DNA of 32,498 nt from Thermoleophilia bacterium (GTDB lineage: Bacteria; Actinomycetota; Thermoleophilia; Gaiellales; JAICJC01): NCBI GenBank assembly GCA_025934255.1, contig JAICYJ010000034.1, forward strand, positions 1 through 32,498, given 5' to 3'. How positions within the stretch are numbered: position 1 is the stretch's first letter; each line of letters begins with the position of its first letter. Below the pieces are notes generated by a model. It made no database searches and was not told where the DNA came from. It saw only the letters and a program-made list of their open reading frames with translations. Below are positions 1 to 8,143 of the stretch, in pieces. The position numbers and the translations under genes were made by a program.

Positions 1-1
1 G

Positions 2-139
2 CGCCGCTACATCTGCTTCGAACGGCACCGCGACGTGCCGGTGCTCGGCCTCGCCACGCTGCGGGTCGAGCGGCTGCTGGCGCCGCCCCGCCAGGCCTGG
101 TACCGCGGTGGCCCGGCAACGCGCGACGCGCGGCGCTAG
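2..139 (+). CDS. C-terminal fragment of an unrecognised protein (partial)
   Basis: The window opens inside a reading frame that runs 45 codons to TAG at 137-139. The visible tail is basic (Arg-rich) with a short hydrophobic stretch (VPVLGLATLRV) followed by a Pro/Arg/Gly tail that is probably disordered. I do not recognise the family. Frame choice rests on its being open to the left edge with a stop 18 bases before the next likely start. It lies on the same strand as the downstream hydrolase and aminotransferase genes but need not belong to their operon. Confidence 0.45.
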   Translation, partial: RRYICFERHRDVPVLGLATLRVERLLAPPRQAWYRGGPATRDARR

Positions 140-157
140 TTCGCATATCGTTCGGGC

Positions 158-703
158 ATGAGCTGGGTCGACCCCGCACAGGAGCTGGCGGCAATCCGTC
201 GCTGGTTCGACGCCCGCGACCTCGAGCTGGAGCTGTTCGAGCGCAGCGACGGACGCTGGCGCGCCATGGTCACGGCGGCCGGCGAATCGCATGGCAGCAG
301 CGAGTACGTCGAGGCCGGCGACGAGCTCGAGGCAGCGCGTGCCGCCCAGCGCCGCCACTCGACCAGGCAGCTGCGGGCGGCGCTGTCGGGGCTGTCGCAG
401 GTCGCCCAGAGCGAGGTGGTGCAGCTGCTGGCAGCCGAGATGCTGATCTCCCGGATACCGGGCGGGCGCAGCAAGGCCGGCCGGCGGGCGGCCCTGGCTT
501 CGGCCGTCTGGATGCTTGACCCGAAGCGGCGCACGGCCACCCGCACCGCCGGCCGCATGGCCGGGGAATGGGCCAGGCTGCGGATCGAGAGGCGCACGAG
601 TGAAGGGTCGCTGCCGCATCGCGAGGCGCTGCTGCCGGCGGCGCTCGGCGCCACCGAGCGCAAGCTCGACCAGCTGCGGCTGAGGCTGCGGCACAAGGAG
701 TGA
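158..703 (+). CDS. Hypothetical protein, 181 aa
   Basis: Function unknown. The protein is 181 residues, without membrane segments or a signal peptide. It has an acidic N-terminal third (about 1-60) and a strongly basic helical region at about 100-150 (GGRSKAGRR, then an Arg/Lys-rich stretch), which could bind nucleic acid or an acidic partner; that is inference. The ATG at 158 has no clear Shine-Dalgarno sequence; CATATCG lies just upstream, so a very short leader is possible. Its TGA (701-703) overlaps the GTG of the next gene as GTGA, suggesting translational coupling to the M20 hydrolase. Third-position GC is high, as in its neighbours. Confidence 0.6.
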   Translation: MSWVDPAQELAAIRRWFDARDLELELFERSDGRWRAMVTAAGESHGSSEYVEAGDELEAARAAQRRHSTRQLRAALSGLSQVAQSEVVQLLAAEMLISRIPGGRSKAGRRAALASAVWMLDPKRRTATRTAGRMAGEWARLRIERRTSEGSLPHREALLPAALGATERKLDQLRLRLRHKE

Positions 704-1938
704 GCCTGCGGCCGGCATCCACGCCGCAGCAGCGGGCAGACCAGGTGCTGGAGCGGCTGGCCGAGCTGTTCGAGATCGGCCGCCGGGCCGGCACCAACCG
801 GCCGGGGCTGGGCGAGGGTGAGCAGCGTGCGCACGACCTGGTCGCCTCCTGGATGGCAGAGGCCGGCCTCTCCGTCGAAGTCGACCCGGCCGGAAACCTG
901 ATCGGCCGGCTGCCGGGGTCGGATCCGTCCCTGGCCGAGGTGTGGACCGGATCGCACCTGGACACGCCGCCCGACGGCGGCATGTTCGACGGCGCGCTGG
1001 GCGTGGTGGCGGGGCTGGATGCGGCCGCTGCGGTCGGAGCCGGGTCGGTGCGCCGCACGATCGCCGTGGTCGCCTTCCGGCTGGAGGAGGGTTGCCGGTT
1101 CGGCCGCGGGGTGTTCGGCAGCCGTGCGATGGTGGGCGACATCGAGCCGGACGAGGGCGACCTGCTGGACGCGGACGGCGTCTCCGTTGCGCAGGCCTTC
1201 GCGGAGCTGGGCCTGGGCCGGCTGCCGACCCGGGGCTGGGCCGACCCGAAGCCGGCCTGCTTCGTCGAGACCCACATCGAGCAGGGCCCGGCGCTGGCCG
1301 CGGCCGGCGCGCCGCTCGGGGTCGTCACCTCGATCGCGGGCATGGCCGGCTTCGACGTCGTCTTCTCGGGCAGCCGCGGTCACGCCGGCACCGTGCCGAT
1401 GTCGCTGCGCTCGGACGCGCTGGGCGCCGCCGCCCGGTTCGTGCTGGCGGCGCACGAGGTCGCCGGCTCCATCCCCGGAGCGGTTGCCACCGTCGGCCGC
1501 CTGGTCGCACTGCCGGGTGCGACCAACACGATCCCGGGCCGTGCCGAGCTGTTCGCCGACCTGCGCGCGCCCGACGCCGCCGGCCTGGACGCGCTGGTGG
1601 AGCGCGCCACCGCTGCCGCCGCGGAGGCGGCCGCGGCCGCCTCCTGCACGGCCGAGGTGCTGCTGCGCTGGCGGTACGAGCCGGTGGCGATGGATCCGGC
1701 GACGGCCGCCGCCGTCCGCCGCGCGGTGGCCGGCCTCGGCCTCGACCCGGTCGACCTGCCGTCGGGCGCCGGGCACGACGCGGCGATCATGGCCACCGCC
1801 GGGATCCCGAGCGCGATGCTGTTCGTCCGCAGCGACGCCGGGGGCGTCAGCCACGCCCCCGAGGAGTCGACCGGTGCGGACGCGATCGCCCTCTGCGCGC
1901 AGGCGCTGGAGTCGGCGCTGAGGGAGCTGGCGGCATGA
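700..1938 (+). CDS. M20-type hydantoinase/carbamoylase family amidohydrolase
   Basis: Predicted cytosolic di-zinc amidohydrolase of the N-carbamoyl-L-amino-acid hydrolase / allantoate amidohydrolase / beta-ureidopropionase group; 412 aa is the usual length. The family hydrolyses a terminal carbamoyl or amidine group to release ammonia and CO2. Visible motifs: GSHLDTPPDGG with metal ligand His86; FDGALG with Asp97; EEG..F with Glu129/Glu130; THIEQGP with His192; SRGHAGTVPM with His218 in the dimerisation/lid domain; GATNTIPG (Asn276) and DLRAPD (Arg289), which bind the substrate carboxylate in this family; GAGHDA (His359); and SHAPEE with ligand His385. It starts at a GTG overlapping the upstream stop and ends in ATGA with the aminotransferase gene, so the three are probably co-translated. 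Which carbamoyl or ureido substrate is used cannot be read from the sequence. Confidence 0.92.
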   Translation: MSLRPASTPQQRADQVLERLAELFEIGRRAGTNRPGLGEGEQRAHDLVASWMAEAGLSVEVDPAGNLIGRLPGSDPSLAEVWTGSHLDTPPDGGMFDGALGVVAGLDAAAAVGAGSVRRTIAVVAFRLEEGCRFGRGVFGSRAMVGDIEPDEGDLLDADGVSVAQAFAELGLGRLPTRGWADPKPACFVETHIEQGPALAAAGAPLGVVTSIAGMAGFDVVFSGSRGHAGTVPMSLRSDALGAAARFVLAAHEVAGSIPGAVATVGRLVALPGATNTIPGRAELFADLRAPDAAGLDALVERATAAAAEAAAAASCTAEVLLRWRYEPVAMDPATAAAVRRAVAGLGLDPVDLPSGAGHDAAIMATAGIPSAMLFVRSDAGGVSHAPEESTGADAIALCAQALESALRELAA

Positions 1939-3044
1939 CCGACTGGGAGGCGCTGGCGCGGCCGTCGCTGCAGGGCCTCGAGCGCTACGACCCCGGGCCC
2001 AGTCGTGACCAGATGAAGCAGCGGCACGGCCTGGCAGAGCTGGAGCCGCTGAACTGGAACGAGGATCTGTTCGGCCCGCCGGCCGAGGCGCTGGAGGCGG
2101 CGGCCGCCGAGCTGGGGAAGGTCGCCTACTACCCGGAGCGGGCCTACGCCGACTTCCGCGAGGCGGTGGCGGCGCACATGGAGCTGCCCGCCGCGTCGAT
2201 CATCCCCGCGCACGGGGTGCAGTCGCTGATCGGCACGATCGCGACCGCATTCGTTGACGCGGGCACGACCGTCGTCACACCCACGCCCACGTACGGCCTG
2301 TATGCGCAGGTGTCCGCGGCCGCCGGCGCGGAGGTGGTGCGCGTCGCGGGCCGCGGCCTCGACATCGACCTGGACGCGGTGGCCGAGGCGGCCCGGTCGT
2401 ACGGCGCCAGGGTGGTCTGGCTCTCCGACCCCAACAACCCCACCGGCGGCGTTGTCTCGCCGGGCGACTGGTCGCAGTTCCTCGATCGGCTGCCGCCCGC
2501 GTGCGCGGTGATCGCCGACGAGGCCTACATGGACTTCGCCGATCCCGCTCTCCGCGCCGACCGCATCCGCGACGTGGTGGACGGCCGTCCCGTGATCATG
2601 CTGCGGTCGTTCTCCAAGACCTACGGCCTGGCCGGTCTGCGGCTGGGATTCGCCATCGCCGATCCCGAGGTCGCGCGGCTGCTGGACATCGTGCAGGAGC
2701 CGTTCAACGTGAACCGGGTGGCGCTGGCCGCCGGCCGGGCCGCGGTCGCGCTGCCCGGCTTCGTGGAGACGCGCCGGGCCGAGGTGGCGGCGGCGCGCGA
2801 GCTGCTGCGCGAGCTGCTGACCGAGCGCGGGCTGTCCACGCATCCCTCGCAGGCCAACTTCCTGCTGGTCAACCTGGGCATGGACGACGGCCCGGTCTGT
2901 GAGCGGCTGCTACGAGAGGGCGTGCTGATCCGCGGCGGAACCGAGTTCGGGCTGCCCGGCTTCGCCCGCATCACCGTGGCGCGAGAGCCGGTCATGCGGC
3001 GCACCGCCGAGCTGGTGGGGGAGGCCATCGCCGCAGCCAGCTGA
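1935..3044 (+). CDS. PLP-dependent fold-type I aminotransferase, HisC-like
   Basis: A 369-residue class I/II aminotransferase most like the histidinol-phosphate/aromatic aminotransferase branch. Visible features: DPNNPTGG at about 165-172 with the cofactor-pocket Asn; DEAYMDF with Asp195 (pairs with the PLP ring nitrogen) and Tyr198; SFSKTYGLAGLR with Schiff-base Lys228 and phosphate-binding Arg236; and a C-terminal arginine (Arg345, GFARITV) that usually binds the substrate carboxylate. No other histidine-biosynthesis gene is nearby, so a catabolic role seems likelier: taking the amino group from the product of the upstream hydrolase, or supplying a 2-oxo acid to the downstream ThDP enzyme. 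ATG at 1935 overlaps the preceding TGA. The gene ends one base before the operator-like palindrome in front of the ThDP gene. Confidence 0.9.
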   Translation: MTDWEALARPSLQGLERYDPGPSRDQMKQRHGLAELEPLNWNEDLFGPPAEALEAAAAELGKVAYYPERAYADFREAVAAHMELPAASIIPAHGVQSLIGTIATAFVDAGTTVVTPTPTYGLYAQVSAAAGAEVVRVAGRGLDIDLDAVAEAARSYGARVVWLSDPNNPTGGVVSPGDWSQFLDRLPPACAVIADEAYMDFADPALRADRIRDVVDGRPVIMLRSFSKTYGLAGLRLGFAIADPEVARLLDIVQEPFNVNRVALAAGRAAVALPGFVETRRAEVAAARELLRELLTERGLSTHPSQANFLLVNLGMDDGPVCERLLREGVLIRGGTEFGLPGFARITVAREPVMRRTAELVGEAIAAAS

Positions 3045-3067
3045 GGTATGCCATGCTACGGTATACC
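3045..3067. promoter_or_regulatory. Putative FadR/GntR operator, site 1
   Basis: GGTATGCCATGCTAC (3045-3059) shares its first ten bases with the reverse complement of site 2 (GGTATGCCAT), and is followed by a perfect GGTATACC palindrome (3060-3067). The right arm is degenerate compared with sites 2 and 3, so this is the weakest or a compound member. The left half-site begins 27 bases before the ATG at 3072, almost the same geometry as site 2 before its gene (26). No Shine-Dalgarno sequence lies between the site and the ATG. Confidence 0.5.
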
Positions 3068-3071
3068 AATC

Positions 3072-4691
3072 ATGCTGGTCGCCGACAGGATCGCCCAACT
3101 GCTCCAGCGGCAGGGCGCGGAGCACGTGGTCGGCTTCCCGGAGAACCGCCTGATCGACGCCGCCGCCCGCGCCGGCGTGCGGCCGATTATCACCCGCACC
3201 GAGCGGGTCGCCGTCAACATCGCCGACGGCTACGCGCGCGCCTGTAACGGCGAGCGGCCGCTGCCCTGCGTGACGCAGTACGGGCCCGGCGCCGAGGCCG
3301 CGTTCGGTGCGGTCGCCCAGGCCTATGGCGACCGCAGCCCGATTCTGATGCTGCCCACCGAGTACGCCCGCGACGAGCAGGAGGCGGGGCCGAGCTTCCG
3401 GATCGAGCAGGCCTACCGCCCGATCACACGCTTCGCCGCCACCGTCAACGACGCCGCGGCCGGGCCGCAGGCCTTCCGCCGGGCGCTGAACGCGCTCAGC
3501 GTCGGCAACGGCCCGGTGCTGGTCGCGGTCGCGAACGACGTCATGAACGGCGAGAGCGACGATCCGGCCTGGGCCGTCGCCTCGGCACGGCCGCGGCTGA
3601 CCCAGGCCGCGGCCGAGGACGTCGAGCTGGCGGCGCGTCGGCTCACCGCAGCCGCCAACCCGGTGATCCTGGCCGGCCAGGGCGTGCTCTGGTCGAATGC
3701 CTCAGACGAGCTGCTGGAGCTGGCGGAGCTGACCGGCGTGCCGGTGGCCACCACGCTCAACGGCAAGAGCGCCTTCCCCGAGAACCACCCGCTGGCGCTG
3801 GGCACCGCCGCCCGCACCCGACCGGCGATGGTGGACGAGTTCTTCGCCCGCGCCGATCTGATCCTCGGCATCGGCACCAGCCTCACCCGCTCGTTGTACA
3901 TCACGCCGTTGCCTGACCAGGCAGCGATCGGCCAGATCGTGAACGACCCGGCCGACCTGGCCGTGGGGTACGACATCGAGTTCGGATGCATCGGTGACGC
4001 CCGGCTGGTGCTGCGCCAGCTGATCGACCTGCTGCGCGGCGGCGGTGCTGCGCCGCGAGGTACGGCGGCGGCGGTGGCATCCAGCCGGGCCGCGTTTGCC
4101 GAGCGCTGGATGGGCCACCTCGCGTCGGATGCCGCTCCGCTCAGCCCCTACCGCGTCGTCTGGGATCTGATGGCGGTGGTCGATCGCACGCGCACCGTCG
4201 TCACCCACGACGCCGGGCACCCGCGCGACCAGATCGTGCCCTTCTACGAGACGATCGTGCCGCGCGGCTACCTGGGGTGGGGCAAGTCCACGCAGCTCGG
4301 CACGGGCTTTGGCCTGGCGCTGGGTGCGCGGCTGGCCCGGCCCGACTGGCTGTCGGTGAACATCATGGGCGACACCGCGTTCGGCATGATCGGCATGGAC
4401 GTCGAGACGGCCGTCCGCGCCAGCATCCCGATCATCACGATCGTGCTCAACAACGGCCTGATGGGCGGCTACGGCCAGTGGATGCCGGACGCCGTCGACC
4501 GCTATCAGTCAAACCGCCTGGCCGGCGACTACTCGGCCATCGGCCGCGCCCTGGGCGCGCACACCGAACTGGTGTCGGAGCCGGCGCAGCTGCGGCCGGC
4601 GCTGGAGCGCTGCGTGGCCTCGGTCGCCGCCGGCCAGACCGCGCTGCTGGAAGTGATGACGCACGAGGAGCACGAGCTGGCGCTTCCCTAG
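3072..4691 (+). CDS. Thiamine-diphosphate-dependent enzyme (acetolactate synthase/benzoylformate decarboxylase superfamily)
   Basis: A 539-residue ThDP enzyme with the usual three domains: PYR (about 1-165), central domain (about 185-315) and PP domain (about 360-530). The cofactor-activating glutamate is present as Glu44 in TRTERVAVN. The PP motif is GDTAFG (Asp434) through LNNG (Asn461), a spacing of 27 that fits metal-diphosphate binding. These enzymes decarboxylate 2-oxo acids or carboligate aldehydes. The Glu separates it from glyoxylate carboligase, which has Val there. It belongs to a set usually annotated only as ThDP-requiring protein. An ATG at 3048 would add eight residues but lies inside the operator-like palindrome, so ATG 3072 is preferred. 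It follows the aminotransferase by 27 bases and probably has its own regulated promoter. Confidence 0.88.
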   Translation: MLVADRIAQLLQRQGAEHVVGFPENRLIDAAARAGVRPIITRTERVAVNIADGYARACNGERPLPCVTQYGPGAEAAFGAVAQAYGDRSPILMLPTEYARDEQEAGPSFRIEQAYRPITRFAATVNDAAAGPQAFRRALNALSVGNGPVLVAVANDVMNGESDDPAWAVASARPRLTQAAAEDVELAARRLTAAANPVILAGQGVLWSNASDELLELAELTGVPVATTLNGKSAFPENHPLALGTAARTRPAMVDEFFARADLILGIGTSLTRSLYITPLPDQAAIGQIVNDPADLAVGYDIEFGCIGDARLVLRQLIDLLRGGGAAPRGTAAAVASSRAAFAERWMGHLASDAAPLSPYRVVWDLMAVVDRTRTVVTHDAGHPRDQIVPFYETIVPRGYLGWGKSTQLGTGFGLALGARLARPDWLSVNIMGDTAFGMIGMDVETAVRASIPIITIVLNNGLMGGYGQWMPDAVDRYQSNRLAGDYSAIGRALGAHTELVSEPAQLRPALERCVASVAAGQTALLEVMTHEEHELALP

Positions 4692-4976
4692 GCGGTTACG
4701 CCCCTGCCGCTCTGGCGTTGGCACACAGATCGTCCTCAAACGTGCAACGCCGGTCGCGCTCTCAACGGGGTTTGACTACGACGCGGGCGGCGTCGGAGGT
4801 TTGGCACGGGATCGTGACGCGTGGTTGCCGGACCGGGATGCGCGGTCGCACGGTTGAGCGGTGGCCGACTAGGGGCCGTGATGTTCGTGTCTGCGGGTGG
4901 CGTGGATCGCTGCGTCTGGCGGCGGGATCGTCGCGGCGGCGTGAGCTTCGTTGCGCGATTGTGCGTCACGCGCCGG
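4692..4976. other. Non-coding gap without recognised features (285 bp)
   Basis: This lies between the convergent ends of the ThDP gene and the GntR gene. I see no convincing gene, RNA or strong terminator. A 77-codon frame on the minus strand (4736-4969) is composed mostly of Arg/Pro/Thr and looks like chance openness. The stretch has a slightly different texture from its surroundings (repeated GCGTGG/GGCGTG-like words), which could indicate a decayed segment, but nothing identifiable remains. Confidence 0.4.
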
Positions 4977-5708
4977 TCACGGAGTTGTCGAGCCGGCCTG
5001 GTCGCTCCAGGTCGCCTGGACGTGCCCGAGGTGGTCGCGCATCGCCTGCTGCGCCGCCTCCGGGTCGTGCGCGGCGATGCCGTCGCGGATGCGCTGGTGC
5101 ATGGCCACCACCAGACGCCGTTCGTCGCGCCCCTTGGAGAGGTTTCGCCGCCGCACCTCGATCAGCATCTCGCCCATGCTGTCGTGCAGCACCAGGAACA
5201 GCTCGTTGTGCGTGGCCCGCGCGATCGCGCGGTGGAAGGCGAGGTCGTGCTCGACGCTCTTGTCCAGGTCGGAGCACTCGTTCTCGAGCGCCACGATCGT
5301 CGCGTCGATGGCGGCGATGTCTTCGGCGCTGGCGCGCTGCGCGGCCAGGCCGGCGGCGGCCACTTCCAGCACCAGCCGCACCTCGTCCACCTTGCCGTAG
5401 TCGAGGTCGCTGCCCTGCACGAAGTGGCGCATCGACTCGCGCACCGTCTTCTCGTCCACGGCGACGATGCGCACGCCACTGCCGCTCCGCACCTCCAGCA
5501 TGCCCTTCGCGGCCAGTGCGCGCACGGCCTCGCGGATGACGGTGCGGGAGACGCCGAACTGCTTGCCGAGCTCCCGCTCGGGGGGCAGCATGTCGCCCGG
5601 CTTGAGCTTGTTGGAGACGATCGTCTCGATGATCGCCTCGGTCACCTTGTCGGACAGTCGCGGCTCGCGGTGGATTGCGGTGAAGGCCGTATTGTCGCTG
5701 TCGTCCAC
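4977..5708 (-). CDS. GntR-family transcriptional regulator, FadR subfamily
   Basis: Ligand-responsive repressor or activator. The N-terminal winged helix-turn-helix shows the GntR signature LKPGDMLPPERELGKQFGVS followed by RTVIREAVRALAAKGMLEVRSGSGV. The C-terminal all-helical FCD domain carries the expected metal/ligand residues (EVRLVLE near its start, DLAFHRAIARAT with the D-x3-H pattern, then MHQRI and a late DHLGH). FCD regulators sense organic acids or similar metabolites. The start is uncertain: the frame stays open to an ATG at 5774 that overlaps the ATG of the divergent OsmC gene, while GTG 5708 (used here) gives a more typical N-terminus of 243 residues and leaves a promoter-sized gap. 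Position among the catabolic genes makes it the obvious candidate to bind the three GGTATG-N4-CATACC-type palindromes. No copy of that motif was found in its own upstream gap. Confidence 0.88.
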   Translation of the reverse strand: MDDSDNTAFTAIHREPRLSDKVTEAIIETIVSNKLKPGDMLPPERELGKQFGVSRTVIREAVRALAAKGMLEVRSGSGVRIVAVDEKTVRESMRHFVQGSDLDYGKVDEVRLVLEVAAAGLAAQRASAEDIAAIDATIVALENECSDLDKSVEHDLAFHRAIARATHNELFLVLHDSMGEMLIEVRRRNLSKGRDERRLVVAMHQRIRDGIAAHDPEAAQQAMRDHLGHVQATWSDQAGSTTP

Positions 5709-5772
5709 GGTTTCGATCGAACTAACGTAGCACGGTGGGAGGCGCGGACGGGCGTCGTCTAGACTCGGTGCC

Positions 5773-6204
5773 ATGGGCTCGCTCGACGCCTCGGCAACGC
5801 TTCGCTGGAACGGCTACCTCGGCCAGATCGAGGGCGACTCCGGCTCGCTGTCGGTGGCCACCGCCACGCAGGCCGAGCTGGGCGGTCCGGGCGGCAAGTC
5901 CAACCCCGAGGAGCTGTTCTCGGCGGCGCTGGCCAACTGCTTCACGTCCACGCTGACCGGCATGGCCCGCGCCCGCGAGATCCCGCTCGGCGAGATCGAG
6001 ACCACCGTCTCCACGCGGCTCGCTTGGGGCGACGGCTCGAGCCATCACCTGTCCGAGGCCGACCTGCACACCCGTGTCGAGTCGCCCGCCCCCGAGCACG
6101 AGGTGCGCGCGCTGATCGCCGACGCCGAGGCGCACTGCCCGGTCTGCCAGGCGATCGCGGGCAGGGTGGCGCTGCGCGTCACCGCTGACGTCACCGGGCA
6201 GTAG
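5773..6204 (+). CDS. OsmC/Ohr family protein
   Basis: A 143-residue OsmC-fold protein. Members with two reactive cysteines reduce organic hydroperoxides in the cytosol using lipoyl or thiol donors. The first active cysteine is Cys56 (ALANCF, on the central helix). The C-terminal motif is HCPVC, giving Cys122 or Cys125 as partner. The ELFSAALANCF context fits OsmC rather than classical Ohr. ATG 5773 has no Shine-Dalgarno sequence; TAGACT at 5760-5765 could be a -10 for a nearly leaderless transcript. It diverges from the GntR gene and precedes the deacetylase operon by 38 bases. It may protect against peroxide or quinone stress from the neighbouring redox enzymes, which is inference. Confidence 0.85.
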   Translation: MGSLDASATLRWNGYLGQIEGDSGSLSVATATQAELGGPGGKSNPEELFSAALANCFTSTLTGMARAREIPLGEIETTVSTRLAWGDGSSHHLSEADLHTRVESPAPEHEVRALIADAEAHCPVCQAIAGRVALRVTADVTGQ

Positions 6205-6216
6205 CTCGACCATGCC

Positions 6217-6232
6217 AGTATGATGGCATACC
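6217..6232. promoter_or_regulatory. Putative FadR/GntR operator, site 2
   Basis: AGTATGATGGCATACC, followed by AA, reads as TTGGTATGCCATCATACT on the other strand: inverted arms GGTATG/CATACT around a 4-base centre. It embeds TATGAT (6219-6224), a good -10 hexamer, and ends 10 bases before the ATG at 6243. Binding here would block a short-leader promoter. FadR-subfamily operators typically contain GGT-ACC type arms, so the match in style supports the assignment; no binding data exist for this sequence. Confidence 0.6.
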
Positions 6233-6242
6233 AATTCGCCCG

Positions 6243-7175
6243 ATGACCGACGCGATCCCCGAACCAGTCCGCGCGCGCGACCTCGTCGGCTACGGCCGCA
6301 CCCCGCCTGCGTTCGCATGGCCGGACGGCGCCCAGGTGGTCATCAACCCGGTGCTGGTCTACGAGGAGGGCTCGGAGTACTCCGTGATGTGGGGCGACGA
6401 CCGCAACGACGGCTGGGGCGAGTACGCCGACCCCGGCGTGCAGCCGCCCCAGCGCGACCCCGGCACCGAGTCGCACTACGAGTACGGCAGCCGCGCCGGC
6501 GTGTGGCGGCTGGCCCGCATCTTCGACGAGGCCGGAGTGCCGGTGACGGTGTCCGCCGCCGCAGTCGCCCTGGAGCTGAACCCGGGCGTGCCGGAGTGGA
6601 TGCGCGAGCACGACCACGACCTGCTCGGCCACGGCTGGCGCTGGATCGAGGCCTGGCGGATGTCGCGCGACGAGGAGAAGGAGCAGATCGAGCGCGCCAT
6701 CGAGACCTACCAGCGGGTGCTGGGCAGCAGGCCGGACGGGTGGAACTCGCGCAGCTGGCCGAGCGAGAACACGCGCAGCCTGCTGCGCGAGATCGGCGGC
6801 TTCCTCTACCACTCCGAGGGCTCGGCCGACGACCTGCCCTACTACGAGACGGTGGACAACCAGCGGATGCTGGTGGTGCCTTACTCGAAGACCTACAACG
6901 ACTCCCGGTTCGTGATGAGCCCCGGCTTCGACAGCCCGCGTGACTTCCTGGACACGATGGTGATGGGGCTGGACGAGCTACTGCGCGAGGGCGAGCAGCG
7001 CCGCACCATGATGACGATCGCGGTGCACGCCCGCTGGAGCGGCCAGGCCGCCCGTGCCGCGGCGCTGCGGCTGTTTCTCGAGCACGCGCTGGCCCAGCCC
7101 GGCGTCTCCTTCATGCGCCGCAAGGACATCGCCCGCTGGTGGCTCGACACCTACCCGCCGGGCGCGACCCCGTGA
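6243..7175 (+). CDS. PuuE-like polysaccharide deacetylase (NodB fold)
   Basis: A 310-residue carbohydrate-esterase-4/NodB-fold protein of the subgroup that includes PuuE allantoinase rather than cell-wall deacetylases: no signal peptide, hence cytosolic. Motifs resembling PuuE are the EEG of motif 1 (residues 41-43, replacing the classical DD), ESHYEYGSRAGVWR (about 76-89), HDHDLLGHGWRWIE (113-126), GWNSRSWPSENTR, and DDLPYY. The group hydrolyses cyclic amide or formamide-like C-N bonds, so a role in opening a ureide or imide ring is plausible. It is not proven to be allantoinase. The ATG has no Shine-Dalgarno sequence and follows the operator by 10 bases. GTGA overlap couples it to the oxidoreductase gene. 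Confidence 0.85.
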   Translation: MTDAIPEPVRARDLVGYGRTPPAFAWPDGAQVVINPVLVYEEGSEYSVMWGDDRNDGWGEYADPGVQPPQRDPGTESHYEYGSRAGVWRLARIFDEAGVPVTVSAAAVALELNPGVPEWMREHDHDLLGHGWRWIEAWRMSRDEEKEQIERAIETYQRVLGSRPDGWNSRSWPSENTRSLLREIGGFLYHSEGSADDLPYYETVDNQRMLVVPYSKTYNDSRFVMSPGFDSPRDFLDTMVMGLDELLREGEQRRTMMTIAVHARWSGQAARAAALRLFLEHALAQPGVSFMRRKDIARWWLDTYPPGATP

Positions 7176-8143
7176 GGTGCGTCGTCTACCGCGGCGTCGG
7201 CGGCCGCGAGGTGGTGGCGGTCGAGCAGCGGCCGGATCCGCAGCCTGATCGCTTCGAGGTCGTGATCGCGCCGCCGTTCGCCGGCATCAACCCGGCCGAC
7301 GTGCTGCAGCGCGAGGGCAAGCATCCGGTGCCGCCCGGCTGGCCGCAGGACATCCCCGGCCTGGAGGTGGCCGGGCCGGTGGTCGCGGCCGGCGACGCCG
7401 TGACGGCCTTCAAGGTCGGCGACCGCGCCTTCGGGCTGGTCGGCGGCGGTGGTCTGGCAACGCGCGTGGTCGCCAATGAGCGCGAGCTGGCCCCGGTGCC
7501 CGACGAGCTGGACGCTGCGACGGCGGCAGCCGCACCGCAGTCGTTCCTGACCGCCTTCGACGCGATCGTGATGCAGGCCGGTCTCGGCGCGGGCGATCTG
7601 CTGCTCGTGAACGGCGCCAGCGGGTGCGTCGGCACGGCGGCGGTGCAGCTCGCGGCGGCGCTGGGCGCGCGGGTGGTCGCGAACGTGCGCACGGCCGAGC
7701 TGCGGCCGCGGGTCGCGGCGATGGGCGCCGAGGTGCTGCCCGCCGACGAGGCATTCGCGCGGGTGCGCGAGCTGGGCGGGGCGGACGTGATCCTGGAGCT
7801 CGTGGGCGCGCCGCACATGGCCGACAACATGACCGCACTGGCGCGCCGCGGCCGGCTGATGCTGGTCGGAGCAAAGCCGGGCGACGAGGCTGTCGTCGTG
7901 CTGCGCGATCTGATGAGCGCCCGCGCGCAGCTGATCGGGAGCACCCTGCGCACGCGCCCGCCCGAGCAGAAGGCGGCGCTCGTCCAGGAGTTCCTCCGTC
8001 GGGTGGTGCCGATGCTGGCATCGGGCAGGGCCGCGGCCGCCGTCGGCGAGGTGTTCGCGCTCGACGCCGCCGCCGAGGCGCTCGACCACGTCCGCACCGC
8101 CGGCAAGTTCGGCAAGGTGCTGCTCGAGATGCCGGCCGCGTGA
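7172..8143 (+). CDS. Zinc-independent NAD(P)H:quinone oxidoreductase / MDR family
   Basis: A 323-residue medium-chain dehydrogenase/reductase. The N-terminal GroES-like domain lacks the Cys/His ligands of catalytic and structural zinc. The Rossmann domain has NGASGCVGTAAVQLA (about 147-161), the nucleotide-binding glycine pattern of QOR-type enzymes. The family reduces quinones, enones or enoyl thioesters with NADPH. The start is set at GTG 7172, which overlaps the upstream TGA as GTGA; a longer frame exists but would overlap the deacetylase extensively. The next gene begins at GTG 8140, again overlapping. It probably provides a reductive step in the same pathway; the substrate is unknown. 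Confidence 0.88.
   Translation: MRCVVYRGVGGREVVAVEQRPDPQPDRFEVVIAPPFAGINPADVLQREGKHPVPPGWPQDIPGLEVAGPVVAAGDAVTAFKVGDRAFGLVGGGGLATRVVANERELAPVPDELDAATAAAAPQSFLTAFDAIVMQAGLGAGDLLLVNGASGCVGTAAVQLAAALGARVVANVRTAELRPRVAAMGAEVLPADEAFARVRELGGADVILELVGAPHMADNMTALARRGRLMLVGAKPGDEAVVVLRDLMSARAQLIGSTLRTRPPEQKAALVQEFLRRVVPMLASGRAAAAVGEVFALDAAAEALDHVRTAGKFGKVLLEMPAA

Noticed and set aside
136..1854. Very long open minus-strand frame (over 570 codons) opposite the M20 hydrolase and the hypothetical gene
   Set aside because: It is a mirror of high-GC codon bias; composition is Arg/Ala/Gly/Pro-rich without any domain, and the plus-strand genes show full family motifs.
1935..3044. Biosynthetic hisC
   Set aside because: The fold and residues fit, but no other his gene is present and the gene is translationally coupled to a carbamoylase-type hydrolase.
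3048..3071. ATG at 3048 as start of the ThDP enzyme
   Set aside because: It lies within the operator-like palindrome and adds eight residues with no family counterpart; ATG 3072 begins at the usual N-terminal strand.
3072..4691. Glyoxylate carboligase, as expected beside allantoin-type enzymes
   Set aside because: That enzyme has Val in place of the cofactor-activating Glu; here TRTERV keeps Glu44.
4736..4969. 77-codon minus-strand frame between the ThDP and GntR genes
   Set aside because: Arg/Pro/Thr-rich with no motif, no ribosome-binding site and no partner; probably chance openness.
6243..7175. Cell-wall peptidoglycan or chitin deacetylase
   Set aside because: No signal peptide, and the motifs (EEG, ESHYEYGSR, HGWRW) match the PuuE-type cytosolic subgroup better.
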